Shown piece by piece: positions 38,785 through 50,820 of a stretch of 64,000 bases of DNA. The position numbers were made by a program, and so were the translations under genes. The stretch spans positions 3,331,774-3,395,773 of the forward strand of contig NZ_WHOY01000031.1 in NCBI RefSeq assembly GCF_009765445.1. Direction: 5' to 3'. The first letter of the stretch is position 1. Every line of letters starts with the position of its first letter. The notes beneath the pieces were generated by a model. The model searched no databases. It had not been told where the DNA came from and saw only the letters and a list, made by a program, of their open reading frames with translations. The DNA comes from Pantoea sp. BAV 3049. GTDB lineage: Bacteria > Pseudomonadota > Gammaproteobacteria > Enterobacterales > Enterobacteriaceae.

Positions 38785-39942
38785 TCAGGACGGGCTTTTT
38801 TCCAGCGGCTGCCCGCCCCCCAGCACGGTCAGCTTACGCCAGAGCCATTCCATCGGCCCCTGATGGAAATAACGCAGCCACAGCACAGAGAACAGGATAT
38901 TGATCAGCCAGACTACCGGCACCACGGCCAGCAGCTGCAGCCGGTCAAGCTGGCTGAACCAGCCCAGCCGGTTGAACAGCGTTGTGCAGATCGCCGTCTG
39001 CAGCAGATAGTTAGTCAGCGCCATGCGCCCGACACAGCTGATGGCATGGGTGATTTTCAGACGGGAAAGCGTAGGCCAGTAACCGAAGCATAGCGCGGCA
39101 TAGCCCACGGCCTGTAGCGGTGCACCCAGCTCCGGCGGCAGCTGCAGAAAAAATCCTGCCCAGCGAAAGTCCCAGCCGGTTATCCATTGCAGATAAATGC
39201 CGGGGATCTGAATCAGCCAGGCGGTGCCAATCAGCATCAGCGCAGTGCGACGATAATGCACCTGGCTGAAGGTGCCCCGCAGCCAGCCGCTGCGCATCAG
39301 CGCCGCGCCAATCATCATCAGCCCCGCGAGCTGCCAGCCATACTGCACCGCCAGTGAGATCAGACCCGATGAGAACAGATCCAGCCGGTTGATAATGGCT
39401 TCCCAGCCGCCGCGCGTTTTCCAGAACGTCTCAAACTGTACTTCAGCGAAATCTGGCAGCCACGAACGGTTGGCCTGATGCCCTGAGGCCATACCCAGCA
39501 CCAGCAGCGTACAGCTGCCGATGATATACAGCAGCACGCCAGTATTGAACAGCTGTCGGCTGGAGCCGACATCCCGGATCATCCGCCAGACCACCAGCCC
39601 AATCAGGCCGTAATCCAGCAGGATATCGCCATCCCACAGCAAGATGCTGTGAATAAAGCCAAACAGTACCAGCCAGGTCAGCCGCGCCTGCAGCCAGCGT
39701 TTGCCACGCGGTAGCAGCATCTGCAACCCGGCACCAAACAGCAGGGCAAACAGCGCGAGGAATTTGATTTGAGCAAACAGGGAGACCAACGCCCAGCTCC
39801 AGGCATCATGCAGCGAAGGCTGACCGTGCCAGGCAGGATTAAGGTAGGCGGCGTGGGGCAGCCCGAAGGCAATAATATTGAGCAGCAGGATCCCCAGAAT
39901 GGCGAGTCCCCGGATAAAATCCAGCGTATGGATGCGCGGCAT
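38785..39942 (-). CDS. yeiB: YeiB, DUF418 inner-membrane protein
   Basis: 385 residues, as in E. coli YeiB. About nine to ten membrane helices with an N-terminal acyltransferase-3-like beginning (HTLDFIRGLAILGILLLNI) and the C-terminal DUF418 block containing FGYWPTL and the AISCVGRMALTNYLLQ helix. Function unknown; related proteins modify or transport envelope components. It starts 18 bases after folE on the same strand, so the two are probably cotranscribed as in E. coli. It is upstream of galS, which has its own promoter. Confidence 0.92.
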   Translation of the reverse strand: MPRIHTLDFIRGLAILGILLLNIIAFGLPHAAYLNPAWHGQPSLHDAWSWALVSLFAQIKFLALFALLFGAGLQMLLPRGKRWLQARLTWLVLFGFIHSILLWDGDILLDYGLIGLVVWRMIRDVGSSRQLFNTGVLLYIIGSCTLLVLGMASGHQANRSWLPDFAEVQFETFWKTRGGWEAIINRLDLFSSGLISLAVQYGWQLAGLMMIGAALMRSGWLRGTFSQVHYRRTALMLIGTAWLIQIPGIYLQWITGWDFRWAGFFLQLPPELGAPLQAVGYAALCFGYWPTLSRLKITHAISCVGRMALTNYLLQTAICTTLFNRLGWFSQLDRLQLLAVVPVVWLINILFSVLWLRYFHQGPMEWLWRKLTVLGGGQPLEKSPS

Positions 39943-39960
39943 TCTGGGATCCAGTGAAGA

Positions 39961-40626
39961 TTAGCTGTGGCGAACGGCGCGCAGGAATTCCTGACGGGTA
40001 TTCTGGCTCGACTTGAACAGGCCGCCCAGTGAAGTGGTGGTGGTGGCGCTGGTCGCATCACGAATACCACGCGCTTTCACGCAGTAGTGAACGGCATCAA
40101 TGGAAACCGCCACGTTGTTGGTGCCGAGCAGGGTCTGCAGCGCCACCAGGATCTGCTGGGTCAGACGTTCCTGAACCTGCGGACGTGACGAGAAGAACTG
40201 CACGATACGGTTGATCTTCGACAGGCCAATCACCTTGTCTTTCGGGATATAAGCCACGGTGGCTTTGCCGTCGATGATCACAAAATGGTGCTCACAGGTG
40301 CTGGTCAGGGTGATATCCCGCACCGTCACCATCTCATCCACCTTCATCTTGTTTTCAATGACGGTGATTTTTGGGAAATTGGCGTAATCCAGCCCCGAGA
40401 AAACCTCGTTGACATACATTTTGGCAATGCGATGCGGGGTCTCACGCAGGCTGTCGTCTTCGAGATCGAGATTCAGCAGCTGCATTATCTCGGTCATATG
40501 TCCGGCAATCAGACGCTTACGGGTTTCGTCATCCATTTCACGCGCAGGCGAGCGTAACGGGGTTTCCAGTCCACGGGCAAGCAGCGCGTCGTGTACGAGT
40601 GTGGCTTCCTGACTTAACGTAGCCAT
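39961..40626 (-). CDS. folE: FolE, GTP cyclohydrolase I
   Basis: 221 residues (E. coli 222), start at 40626; 26 upstream in-frame codons are outside the family. It converts GTP to dihydroneopterin triphosphate, the first step of tetrahydrofolate synthesis and also the entry to queuosine. Zinc and catalytic residues Cys111, His113 and His114 are in TSTCEHHF, with the later Cys in [10 protein letters not shown]. The substrate-binding QERLTQQI is present. It acts as a cytosolic decamer. Followed by yeiB. Confidence 0.97.
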   Translation of the reverse strand: MATLSQEATLVHDALLARGLETPLRSPAREMDDETRKRLIAGHMTEIMQLLNLDLEDDSLRETPHRIAKMYVNEVFSGLDYANFPKITVIENKMKVDEMVTVRDITLTSTCEHHFVIIDGKATVAYIPKDKVIGLSKINRIVQFFSSRPQVQERLTQQILVALQTLLGTNNVAVSIDAVHYCVKARGIRDATSATTTTSLGGLFKSSQNTRQEFLRAVRHS

Positions 40627-40752
40627 GGCGATCTCTTCTCCGGCAGGTAATACTCCGATCCCGGACGGGACCGGCATAAATTCTGAGGCGGTATTTTGGT
40701 ACACAACGCGCCGTTAATCCAGTGAATCAATTTAAACGACCGTGAAACAGTT

Positions 40753-41889
40753 TCACACAGCCGCCGGATCGCGCCGCCATACCAGCATGCCTGCCACCAC
40801 CAGCCCTGTCCCGGCCACGTATAACGCCGGTTCCAGTTGATGCGTTAAGGCCGTTGAAATGGCGGATAACAGCGGCCCCACAAGTTGCCCGACGGCATAG
40901 CCGGTGGTCAGCAATCCGGCCATATAGCGGGTATGCTGCGGTGCCAGCTCACGGGCATATTGCAGAGAGAGTTGCACCACGCAAAGGAAGCCGCCACCGA
41001 TAAATATCGCACCCAATACCAGCCCACTGATACCCGGAACCAGATCGGCACAGAATACGCCCAGTGCCTGAATCCACAGGGTGACAGCCAGCCGCATGTT
41101 GGCGTGACCAAGATGCCGCGTGAGAATGCCCAGCCCGATGCCGATAACCGCTGCACTGCCGAAAATCGGCCAGACAAACTGCGAGAACGGGCTGCCGGGA
41201 AAGCGTGACACGGCCAGCTGGGACAGGAAAGTTGCGGGCAGGATGTAGCCAAACCCGGCCAGGCTGTAGCTCCAGACCAGCTTTTTCAGCCCTGTAGTTA
41301 ATACCAGCGGTTCCGGAGCCACTTCCGGCCGGTGCAGCTCCCCTTTGCGCGGCAGGTTACGCGCCACCAGCGCCACCAAAACCAGCGCCAGCACGCCATA
41401 GGCACTCCAGGCCCAGGCGGCACTGACGCTCTGGGTGTGTAAGATCCACCCCAGCATTCCGCTGAGGAATATCCCGGTGCCCGGCCCGGCAAACACCGCT
41501 GCGCTCAGTCCGGGGCGGCCATGCTTGTGAAGTTGCTCGTTGCTCCAGGCGGCAATCAGCACCATACCCCAGCCGCTGGCCCAGCCGATAAAGAAGCGGA
41601 TAATACCGTGCAGCCACGGGCCGGAAACGCAGGCCGAAAGCAATGTCAGGATCACTGCGCCCCAGATCCCAGCCTGCAGGCGGCGTTCAACATGCCGGCT
41701 CGCCCGCATCGCATCATAAGACCCGCAGAGATAACCGAGATAGTTAAAAGCCGCCACCACAGCCGCGCTGGTCAGCGACAGCTGATGCTCACCAATCATC
41801 AGCGGTACCTGAGGAGTGAAGGCAAATCGACCGATCCCCATTGCCACGACCAGTGCGATAAATGCGCTCAACGCCACGCGAAAAGCCAT
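40753..41889 (-). CDS. YbfB/YjiJ-family MFS transporter
   Basis: 378 residues with 12 predicted helices; the compact N-terminus MGIGRFAFTPQVPLMI is the mark of the YbfB/YjiJ family of major facilitators. No substrate is established for the family. It is divergent from a LysR-type gene (starts 128 bases apart), a common layout in which the regulator controls the transporter. It is placed between folE and that regulator, where E. coli has no equivalent, so it is likely a lineage-specific insertion. Confidence 0.85.
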   Translation of the reverse strand: MAFRVALSAFIALVVAMGIGRFAFTPQVPLMIGEHQLSLTSAAVVAAFNYLGYLCGSYDAMRASRHVERRLQAGIWGAVILTLLSACVSGPWLHGIIRFFIGWASGWGMVLIAAWSNEQLHKHGRPGLSAAVFAGPGTGIFLSGMLGWILHTQSVSAAWAWSAYGVLALVLVALVARNLPRKGELHRPEVAPEPLVLTTGLKKLVWSYSLAGFGYILPATFLSQLAVSRFPGSPFSQFVWPIFGSAAVIGIGLGILTRHLGHANMRLAVTLWIQALGVFCADLVPGISGLVLGAIFIGGGFLCVVQLSLQYARELAPQHTRYMAGLLTTGYAVGQLVGPLLSAISTALTHQLEPALYVAGTGLVVAGMLVWRRDPAAV

Positions 41890-42017
41890 ACCCTACTCCT
41901 TAACCTGAATGAGCGAAGACCGGCATCGTTGCCGGTAAGTGTTGCCACTATCCTGCCTGAAGGTTAAACTCACGAAAAGTGAATAATAATGACCAAGTTA
42001 CTTACGGTAAGAGAATA

Positions 42018-42914
42018 ATGGATCTGACCCAGCTGAAAATGTTCTGTTCGGTGGCCGAAACAGGTTCGCTGGCACGTGCCGCGGAGCTGCTGCATCGCGT
42101 GCCGTCCAACCTGACCACGCGCCTGCGCCAACTGGAACAGGAGCTGGGCACCGATCTGTTTATCCGCGAGAAGCAGCGTCTGCGCCTGTCGCCGGTCGGC
42201 CATAATTTTCTCTGCTATGCCCAGCGTATTCTGGCCCTGAGCGAAGAAGCGTTGAGTATGACGCACAGTGGCGAACCCGGCGGGAATTTTGCGTTGGGTT
42301 CAATGGAGAGTACGGCCGCCACCCGGCTGCCGGCACTGCTTTCCGCGTACCATCAGCAACACCCCACCGTCACCCTGTCTTTGATCACCGGTACTTCTGG
42401 CGAGATTATTGAGCGTGTGCGTGAGGGAACGTTGTCAGCCGCGCTGGCCGACGGGCCGGTTAACGTTAATGAACTGAACAGCTGCAAAGCCTTTGACGAA
42501 CGGATGGTGCTGATCTCCAGCCTCAGCCATGCGCCCATCATGCAACCTTCAGATGCGGCTGGCGATACGCTTTTCGCCTTTAAGCCAAGCTGCTCCTATC
42601 GCCTGCGCTTTGAAAACTGGTTCCGCAGCGCGGGCGTTCAACCCGGCACTTTTATGGAGATCCAGTCCTATCACGCCATGCTGGCCTGCGTGGCCAGCGG
42701 GGCCGGACTGGCTCTGCTGCCGGAGTCGGTGCTGGCTCAGCTGCCAGCCGCTGAACGTATCCAGCGCCATAAGATCCCCGCTGAAGTCAGCGAGACCGCC
42801 ACCTTCCTGGTGTGGCGGCGCGATGCCTTCACGCCGAATATCAAAGCTCTGAAATACCTTATTATCGGCCAGTTTGATCAAGCCGCTGACGCCAGCGAAG
42901 CCTTAGCCGACTGA
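42018..42914 (+). CDS. LysR-family transcriptional regulator
   Basis: 298 residues from ATG 42018; the 13 residues of the longer frame precede the canonical LysR start MDLTQLKMFCSVAETGSLARAAELL. N-terminal winged helix (1-60), linker helix, and a C-terminal substrate-binding domain whose first strand begins NFALGSMESTAATRLPALL. It resembles PtrR/YneJ-type regulators. Divergent from the YbfB-type transporter, which is its probable target, and just upstream of frmA, which could also be one. The effector is unknown. Confidence 0.88.
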   Translation: MDLTQLKMFCSVAETGSLARAAELLHRVPSNLTTRLRQLEQELGTDLFIREKQRLRLSPVGHNFLCYAQRILALSEEALSMTHSGEPGGNFALGSMESTAATRLPALLSAYHQQHPTVTLSLITGTSGEIIERVREGTLSAALADGPVNVNELNSCKAFDERMVLISSLSHAPIMQPSDAAGDTLFAFKPSCSYRLRFENWFRSAGVQPGTFMEIQSYHAMLACVASGAGLALLPESVLAQLPAAERIQRHKIPAEVSETATFLVWRRDAFTPNIKALKYLIIGQFDQAADASEALAD

Positions 42915-42953
42915 AAATTCGTCCATACTTACACCACTGTTTTCTGACCATAG

Positions 42954-44102
<1,149 letters not shown>

Positions 44103-44114
44103 TCAGGAGGATTG

Positions 44115-44957
44115 ATGGCATCCACTCTGGAACTACTGGAAGAACATCGCCTGTTTGGCGGCTGGCAGCAGCGCTACCGCCACCCGTCCACCACGCTGAA
44201 TTGTGCCATGACCTTCAGCATTTTTCTGCCAGGGCCAAAGCGTGATACGCCGCCGCCGGTGCTGTTTTTCCTCGCCGGACTGACCTGCACCGACGAGAAC
44301 TTCTCCACCAAATCCGGCGCGCAGCGCGTGGCAGCGGAGCTGGGAGTGGTACTGGTGATGCCAGACACCAGCCCGCGAGGAGAAGGCGTACCTAACGATA
44401 ATAGCTACGATCTCGGCCAGGGAGCGGGATTCTATCTGAATGCCACCCAGGCACCGTGGGATCGGCATTTTCGCATGTACGATTATTTGAATGAGGAGCT
44501 GCCCCGGCTTATCGCCAGTAATTTCCACGTCAGCGATCGTCAGGCGATTATGGGCCATTCGATGGGCGGACATGGCGCGATTATGCTCGGGCTGCGTAAC
44601 CCGCAGAAATTTACTTCGGTTTCTGCTTTTGCACCTATCGTGAACCCGGCAGAAGTCCCGTGGGGACAAAAAGCCCTCACCGCTTATCTGGGTGAGAACA
44701 GCCTGGCCTGGCGCGAGTATGACAGTTGCTGGCTGATGCAACAGACAACGGCGAAAGTGCCGATGCTGATCGATCAGGGCGACACCGACCAGTTCCTCGC
44801 CGATCAACTGCATCCCGAACGGCTGGAAGCGATTGCCAGTGAGAAAGGCTATCCGTTAACCGTGCGCATCCAGCCTGGCTACGATCATAGCTACTTCTTT
44901 ATCGCCAGCTTTGTGGAAGACCATCTGCGGTTCCATGCTCAGCATCTGCTGGCTTAA
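44115..44957 (+). CDS. fghA: FghA/YeiG, S-formylglutathione hydrolase
   Basis: 280 residues, starting at ATG 44115 after AGGAGG; a TTG at 44112 is less likely. Alpha/beta-hydrolase of the esterase D family that splits S-formylglutathione into formate and glutathione, completing the pathway begun by FrmA. Nucleophile Ser in GHSMGGHGA; Asp in [10 protein letters not shown]; His in [10 protein letters not shown]. Orthologue of E. coli yeiG, which occupies the same chromosomal region without an adjacent frmA, so here the two steps are physically joined. A terminator follows at once. Confidence 0.96.
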   Translation: MASTLELLEEHRLFGGWQQRYRHPSTTLNCAMTFSIFLPGPKRDTPPPVLFFLAGLTCTDENFSTKSGAQRVAAELGVVLVMPDTSPRGEGVPNDNSYDLGQGAGFYLNATQAPWDRHFRMYDYLNEELPRLIASNFHVSDRQAIMGHSMGGHGAIMLGLRNPQKFTSVSAFAPIVNPAEVPWGQKALTAYLGENSLAWREYDSCWLMQQTTAKVPMLIDQGDTDQFLADQLHPERLEAIASEKGYPLTVRIQPGYDHSYFFIASFVEDHLRFHAQHLLA

Positions 44958-44975
44958 GCAACCGCTGAGGTAACA

Positions 44976-45003
44976 ACGCTCCCATCACGGGAGCGTTTTT
45001 TTA
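44976..45003 (+). terminator. Terminator after fghA
   Basis: ACGCTCCC (44976-44983) pairs with GGGAGCGT (44989-44996) around ATCAC, with a T-run TTTTTTT overlapping the last stem base. A classical Rho-independent terminator. Confidence 0.88.
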
Positions 45004-45041
45004 TTGGTCTGGCAGTAAATGCCCGCCGCAAGCGGCGTCAG

Positions 45042-45209
45042 TCATTCTGTTAACAGCGCCTGCGTCACCCATGCTTTGTTTTCTGGCAGCTTCTGATACA
45101 CCTTTTCTATCTGCTCCCTTCCCTGTTCCAGCGCCTGATACATCTTCAGCAGATTTTTTTGCTGCTGTTTCAGCAGACAGGCTGCCCGATCCTGGTCTGT
45201 CACTTTCAT
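45042..45209 (-). CDS. Small protein of unknown function, 55 residues
   Basis: A 55-residue frame on the minus strand from ATG 45209 to TGA 45042, preceded by AAGGA at a good distance (AAGGATGACAAA before the ATG). The product is polar and helical with a heptad-like look (LLKQQQKNLLKMYQALEQ, then REQIEKVYQKL) and no membrane segment, so a short coiled coil is likely. No family recognised. It lies 148 bases beyond the autotransporter stop on the same strand and could be its distal operon partner or an independent gene. Confidence 0.5.
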   Translation of the reverse strand: MKVTDQDRAACLLKQQQKNLLKMYQALEQGREQIEKVYQKLPENKAWVTQALLTE

Positions 45210-45245
45210 TTTGTCATCCTTCGTTTAACGATCACATCCGGAACA

Positions 45246-45272
45246 GGCTGGCGACAGTGCTGCTCGCCAGCC
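45246..45272 (-). other. Hairpin between the autotransporter and the small gene
   Basis: Perfect 8-bp stem GGCTGGCG (45246-45253) with CGCCAGCC (45265-45272) and an 11-base loop. No T-tract, so it may be an attenuating or processing structure rather than a full terminator. Confidence 0.45.
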
Positions 45273-45357
45273 CGGTGAGACCCGTATTTATTACGGTGTA
45301 TTTTTTGTGATTCCCTGGTGTGCATTTTCTCCAGCCCGCAGACCGGAGCGGTTTAGA

Positions 45358-48300
45358 TCAGAAACTGCGGCTTACGTTGAGCATAAAGCCCTTGTCGCTC
45401 GCGCTGTCCTCCTTCCACTGGTAAGCATTGAATCCCATGGTGGTGTTGTGCTGCTGATAATTCACGCCTGCCACCGCCTGGCCGTTCAGGTCACCCGACT
45501 TCCTGTTGTTGTCAACGTTGAAACGCCGGCCGGACAGCCCCTGCAGCGAAGCCTGCGCCTGCGTGGCATGGCTGCTCAGGTTCGGACCCGCTTCAAGGCG
45601 CAGGCTGGCCGCACAGCCGTGGTCACCCGCATAGTCCAGCTTCATCCCGGCCACTGCATCCACCGCAGTTTCGCTGTCGCGGCTCATGGTCAGGTTGAAG
45701 TCACCCGCGCCGTGCTCACTGTAGCCATCAAACGTGTAATGGCGCATTTTCATGCCCGCGTACGGTGCCAGCGTGACGCCTTCGTTCAGCTCAAACTGTT
45801 TCGTTCCCTGGCTGCGAAACTCAAGATACTGCTGGCTGCCGGAAGTGCTGGCCACGCGGTTCACACCAGCGAAGTTGAGGTGGCGACGGCTTTCCAGCTG
45901 ATACTGGTCGTAGCGCAGACTGTTGTCCCAGTTGGTGTCCGCCGTCAGCGGCAGGCTGTGGCTCAGCCCCATAAACTGGCCGTAGCCTCCGGTCAGACCG
46001 TTATCGCCCGCACGGGTGCTGTGATTACCACCGTTACCCGTCAGGCGCGCCATGCCCCATGTCGCCGTCAGTTTGCCCAGCCCGGTGGCAAACTGCTGGC
46101 CCAGCGCCATCATGTCGTAACTGACCTAGTTATCCATCTCTGCACGCCTGTCGCCCTGTGCCACCACGTTAAATGACAGGCCGCTCTGAGCAATCACCGG
46201 AGCCGTTTCCGCCAACATGCTGAAACGCTGACCGAGAATGCGGGTTTCGTGGTTCAGATTTGTCGCCTGGCTGCCGGAAATCTGCTTCAGCGCACGGGTC
46301 AGTTCGCCAGAAGTGGCCAGATTCAGACTGCTGAACAGGCTGTTGTTGGTGTAGCCGTTGTCCAGCGCCACTGCCACGCTGCGCACGCTGGCATCGGCAA
46401 CCGATGCATAATCATTCTTACTCATGGTCACGTCGACATTGCCCTGAGCGTTTTTGCTTGCGCTGGCCTTCCACACCACGCTTCCAGAGCCGATATTTTG
46501 CTCACCGCTGATGCTGTCCGCCTGGATCACATTGCTGAAAGTCACGGCTTTGGCTGATGTGCTGCTGGCAAAACCGGTATCCACCGTCACATCGTTATCA
46601 ATCACCAGGCTACGTGCAGACAACGTGCCCGCCGTGCCATCACTGTTAGTGCCTATCACGTAACTGGACAGGCGCAGCGGGCTGTCAGCAGGTAATTTGG
46701 GGATGGAAATAGTGGGTGTGCTGTCCGGTGAGGGAAACCGTCCGTCTCTCCCTTGCTGTTCGCTGACGCCATCCTGGAAAACGCCACAACCGCTTTCGCA
46801 CATCAGATTGACTGTACCGTTGTTGTAGATTTTGGCACGGGTACCGGTGCTGGTACTGGCGAAGGCCACCGAGTCATTGGCCCAGACGTTGATCACCCCA
46901 TCAAGGGTGTTGTTGATGATGTTACCGCTGCCCTGAGCCAGGATGCCTACCAGCCCGGTGCCATTAGTACCATTTGCTTTGCCTTCTTTGGTGCCAACGT
47001 TAATCACTCCGGCATTCATCGCGTAAACGTCGTAATTTGAGGCCCCCATGCCTATGGCAACGGCGTTATCACCGGTGACGTTAATTTCTCCGGCATTAAG
47101 AAAGCCGTAGCCCCGGGTCAGGCTAATTAACGGATTAGCGGGAGAATCGCCACTGATTTTTCCGGTTTCAGTGTTGTACAACCATTTGATGGCGTTGTTG
47201 GCATTAGTGGCCGCCAGACTGATAGCGTTATAACCGTTACTGGCAATCAGTTCACCACGGTTGTACAGGTTAAGGCTGTCCAGAGTGTAGGTAATATTGA
47301 TCAATGAGTTAGCACTGCCGTCCACTGCGCTGCCCGTATTGCGGATAGTGCCACTCGCTTCGTTATATACCACTAACGCGCCACTGATTACGGCTGCACC
47401 GTCCTTCTTGCCGGTAATTTCGCCCTGGTTGACCAGGTTGTTGGTATTGCTGGTGCCGTTAATCTGACCGGCAGCGATCGCCCCTTCTTTATAGTTGACC
47501 AGGTTGCCCGTCACATTGAGCGCATCGGCAGTGATGCTGCCATGGTTATGCAGGTTGGCGCTGGTCAGTTTTGCTGAGGTAATGCTGCCGCTGTTCAACA
47601 GGCTGTCGGTGGTGGTGACACTGTTGGCGTTCAGCGTGCCGGTATTATTGATCTCTGCAGAGGTCACGGCACTGGTCGAAGCGAGCTGACCACTGTTTTG
47701 CAGCCAGCCCGCAGCCGTTAGCGGACGGGAATAAGTGGCGCTGCCATCATTATCGACATTCGCAGAAAGATACCAGCTGCCACCCGAACCACTGGCCATT
47801 ATCGTCTGCCTATCTCCAGCCGCAGTTATCACCGTGTTATCAAGAAAATCACCGGTGAAAGGCGTGTCCACACTGCCCCAGTTGTTGTCGGTGTTGGTGA
47901 TTATCGTACCGCTCAGATTCACCGTTCCACGGTTGATAATCCGGCCGTTACCCTCGGAGTAAAATGCGTAACCTTTATCGGTGTTGATATTAATTACGCC
48001 ATCGGTATCGTTCAGCGCCATGCCATTATTCACTGCCGCCATGGCATACAGCGCATCCGCATCCGCATTATCCGACGTCAGGGTAATCACCCCCCGATTT
48101 ATCGCCGTGCCGTCGCTGGCCACCATGCCCATTCCGGCATTGTTGACCGAAATCTCACCGGTGTTGATGACCACCGATGTGGGTGAGTTTGCCAGCATGG
48201 CAACGCCACGCCGGTAGTTGGTTGCATCTTTCCACAAACCTGTTTCATAAAGGACATGACCATCACCGTCCAGGCTGTTGGACATCGCATTGAGCGAAAT

Positions 48301-50169
48301 CAGGCCGTTATTAATAGCAGTCCCATTATTACCGGCGGCCATTCCATAAGCATTCTGACCGCTGACGTTGATGGTGCCCTCATTTAGGGCTGAACTGTCC
48401 AAAGCGTTGACACCATAGAGGCCAGCAAGATAATCAATCGACTCTTTTTCGGGATAATAATACAGGCTGTTCACCGCATCCTGAACTGACACCACATCCA
48501 GCAATCCGTCACTTGCATTCTGGAATTGCGAGCCCTGAAGCCAGACCAGCGAGGAAGACCTTATTTCCTGCACCAGGCCCGGACGAAAGCTCAAGCCTCC
48601 GCTATTGATAATGGTCGCATTAGCACCGGATATTGTCTTACCTCCCCCCCGTGAAATGATAATCGAACCTTTGTTTATCAGCGTGGAGCCATCTATAAAT
48701 ATCGCGGAAATATCCGTTCCAGTTGCGACGGGAATTATATCGTGTGCATAGAAATTCAGTACGCTGTCATCATCCAGCAAAAGTGTATTGCCCTTGCCGG
48801 TGACGTTAATATACCCCAGCATACGACTGTAGGGAGAGAAGGTGCCAGTAACGGTGACGTCAGATGCGCCCCTCAGAGTAATAGTATTATTTTCACCCGC
48901 GACATCCAGAGCATAGACGCTGACATTGTGACTCTGTAAAGCTTCCTCAACATACTCACGGCCCGCGTAGTTAAGATTCAGGCCACCAGTTATGGCTATG
49001 GTGTTATCTGAACCATTGACCACCACGCCCTTTTGCCCGTTTTTATTGTCGGGCTGCGGATATTTATTTCCCTTGAAGTTAAGGGACACGGTGCCATCCA
49101 GAGTAACCTGATTGTGATTACCGCTCAGCAAAATACCGGTGGCGCTGTCCGATACATAAATATTGCCATTATCATTCAGCGAGGCATTATCCGAGCTGAT
49201 TTTCAGCCCTACTGAATCGGAATCACGTACCGTGATATTACCCGTGTTGTTCAGGACGGCACGGTTGCCCAGCATATTTATCCCTGTAGCCCCACCGGTC
49301 ACCTGCAGACTGCCGTTCTGCGCCACCGCGTTGTTCTCTCCGGTAACCAGAAGCCCTGTTCCACCAGCATCGACTGTCATATCCCCATTCAGTTTAACTC
49401 TGGCGTCGTTGCCGCTAACAGCAATCCCCGTTCCGCCATCGATCTCCAGATCGCCATTCTGCCTGAGGCTGGCAGCGTTGCCATTAACGACCAGACCGGC
49501 AGATCCTTCGCCACTAACAACGCTGTCACCTTCAATAATGGTGCTGGTGTTGTCTCCCTTAACGACCGTGCCCTTTCCACCCCCACTGACGCTGGTATTC
49601 CCGGTAACAGTGTTAACGGTGTTGTTACCAGTAATCAGTTGCCCTACAGTACCTGCGCCTGCCGCAACGTCACTCTCCAGGCTGTTTTCACGGCTATCCC
49701 CGGAGAGCGTTTCACCCACCTTCCACTCTTTCCACGGGCTGGCAGCATCAGGCTGCTGCGGTGAATCCGGTGAGGGCTGAAGTTCGGGGCCCGGCTGCTG
49801 TGAATCCGGGTCAGTTTGCGGTTCTGGCTGTGAGTCCGGAGCAGAGTCTGAAGAAGAGTGATGACCGGAGGATCCGCCCCCTCCGCTGCTGACCACCGCA
49901 ATGGTTGCCGCTACTGCCGCGATGCCCGCCGCGCTGAGCGGCACGGCATGTTCCACTGCCCACTGCGAGGCACTTTTCTCAACCTGGCATTCAGCAGGCA
50001 ATGAGGCATATTCTGCAGGACTCAGTCTGGAAGGATCGGCCGGGCAGGCATCAGAAACTGCCGCGAACCTGGAGGTAATTGGGTTATCAGCCATGGCACC
50101 CTGACTGATTGCCAGAGCAATACAAGCTGATAATACTTTTATATTATCCTTGCCTTTTTTATTGTTCAT
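45358..50169 (-). pseudogene. Large autotransporter adhesin interrupted by an in-frame amber codon
   Basis: A single frame of 1604 codons with one internal stop: TAG at 46128-46126 after residue 1347 (context DN-TAG-VSYDMM). The frame then continues without shift for 255 codons to the natural end MLNVSRSF. Parts: extended signal peptide (about 1-27), cysteine-bearing segment, a hydrophobic AGIAAVAATIAVV stretch at about 85-97, a Gly/Ser/Pro/Asp/Gln linker, beta-helix passenger with regular repeats of about 23 residues near the N-terminus, and a C-terminal beta-barrel. The amber falls at the barrel's start, so the truncated product could not be displayed. It resembles Salmonella BigA-type autotransporters. 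CAG to TAG is the simplest origin; sequencing error or amber suppression are alternatives. Confidence is high for the family, moderate for loss of function. Confidence 0.85.
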
Positions 50170-50729
50170 TAAACCCCGCCTTTATTTTTTGGTAATAATT
50201 AGCAACCCCATGACTGATGACATGTAACCGGAACTTACGCCATTAAAGGCGCCAATTAGCGACAAAAAAAACATTCCAGACACCGGATAAACCCAGAATT
50301 TAAAAAAATCTTAAATTTATGTTGGAGTCTGATTACACCGGTAAGAAAAACTTAATTTTCCGGGAAAAATCTATTAAGAAAAGTTTAATAATAGAGAGTA
50401 ACAATTAAAGTTCTTTACTATTTTCACCACGCGAACAATATAATAACCTGCAAGGTAAAATGAAGTAGACATAACTCAAATTAGTTCGTTTTCATCACCA
50501 AAAGGCGTTTCTGAGGCATTCAATACAAACATTAACTCAACATAATAATTACCTTATTATTTTCCCTAACGTGCATTATTTGAGTTAAATTAAAAAGAAA
50601 AACCACCAGCCAGATCAAATACTCCCAAGACCTGATGCTATGAATGGCTTTAACAATAAGAAATACGCAATATTGTGTAACATCATCGCGTAAAATGACT
50701 ATTGGAAATTTGGGTTACTACTCATCATG
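50170..50729. other. AT-rich upstream region of the autotransporter
   Basis: About 560 bases, clearly AT-richer than the rest of the window and without any credible gene. The octamer TAACTCAA occurs at 50472-50479 and 50533-50540 and inverted (TTGAGTTA) at 50580-50587. The composition is that of a silenced (H-NS-type) horizontally acquired promoter region. No defined promoter can be supported. Confidence 0.5.
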
Positions 50730-50758
50730 AAAAAAAAACCGAACCCTTAAGGGTTCGG
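50730..50758 (-). terminator. Terminator of cirA
   Basis: CCGAACCC (50739-50746), TTAA loop, GGGTTCGG (50751-50758): perfect 8-bp stem. On the minus strand it is followed by a run of eight T (A-run before 50739 on the plus strand). Confidence 0.9.
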
Positions 50759-50820
50759 TCTGGAGAGCATCATCTTCATATCGGGATATTTTCAGAATTA
50801 ACTAAAGTTCTCCCACAAGA

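Noticed and set aside
45358-46113. Barrel part of the autotransporter as a separate gene starting at ATG 46113
   Set aside because: No ribosome-binding site or signal peptide; it is the in-frame continuation after the amber codon.
45307-46176. 289-codon open frame on the plus strand opposite the autotransporter barrel
   Set aside because: No domain or start signal; the minus-strand barrel sequence with its terminal Phe is the coding strand.
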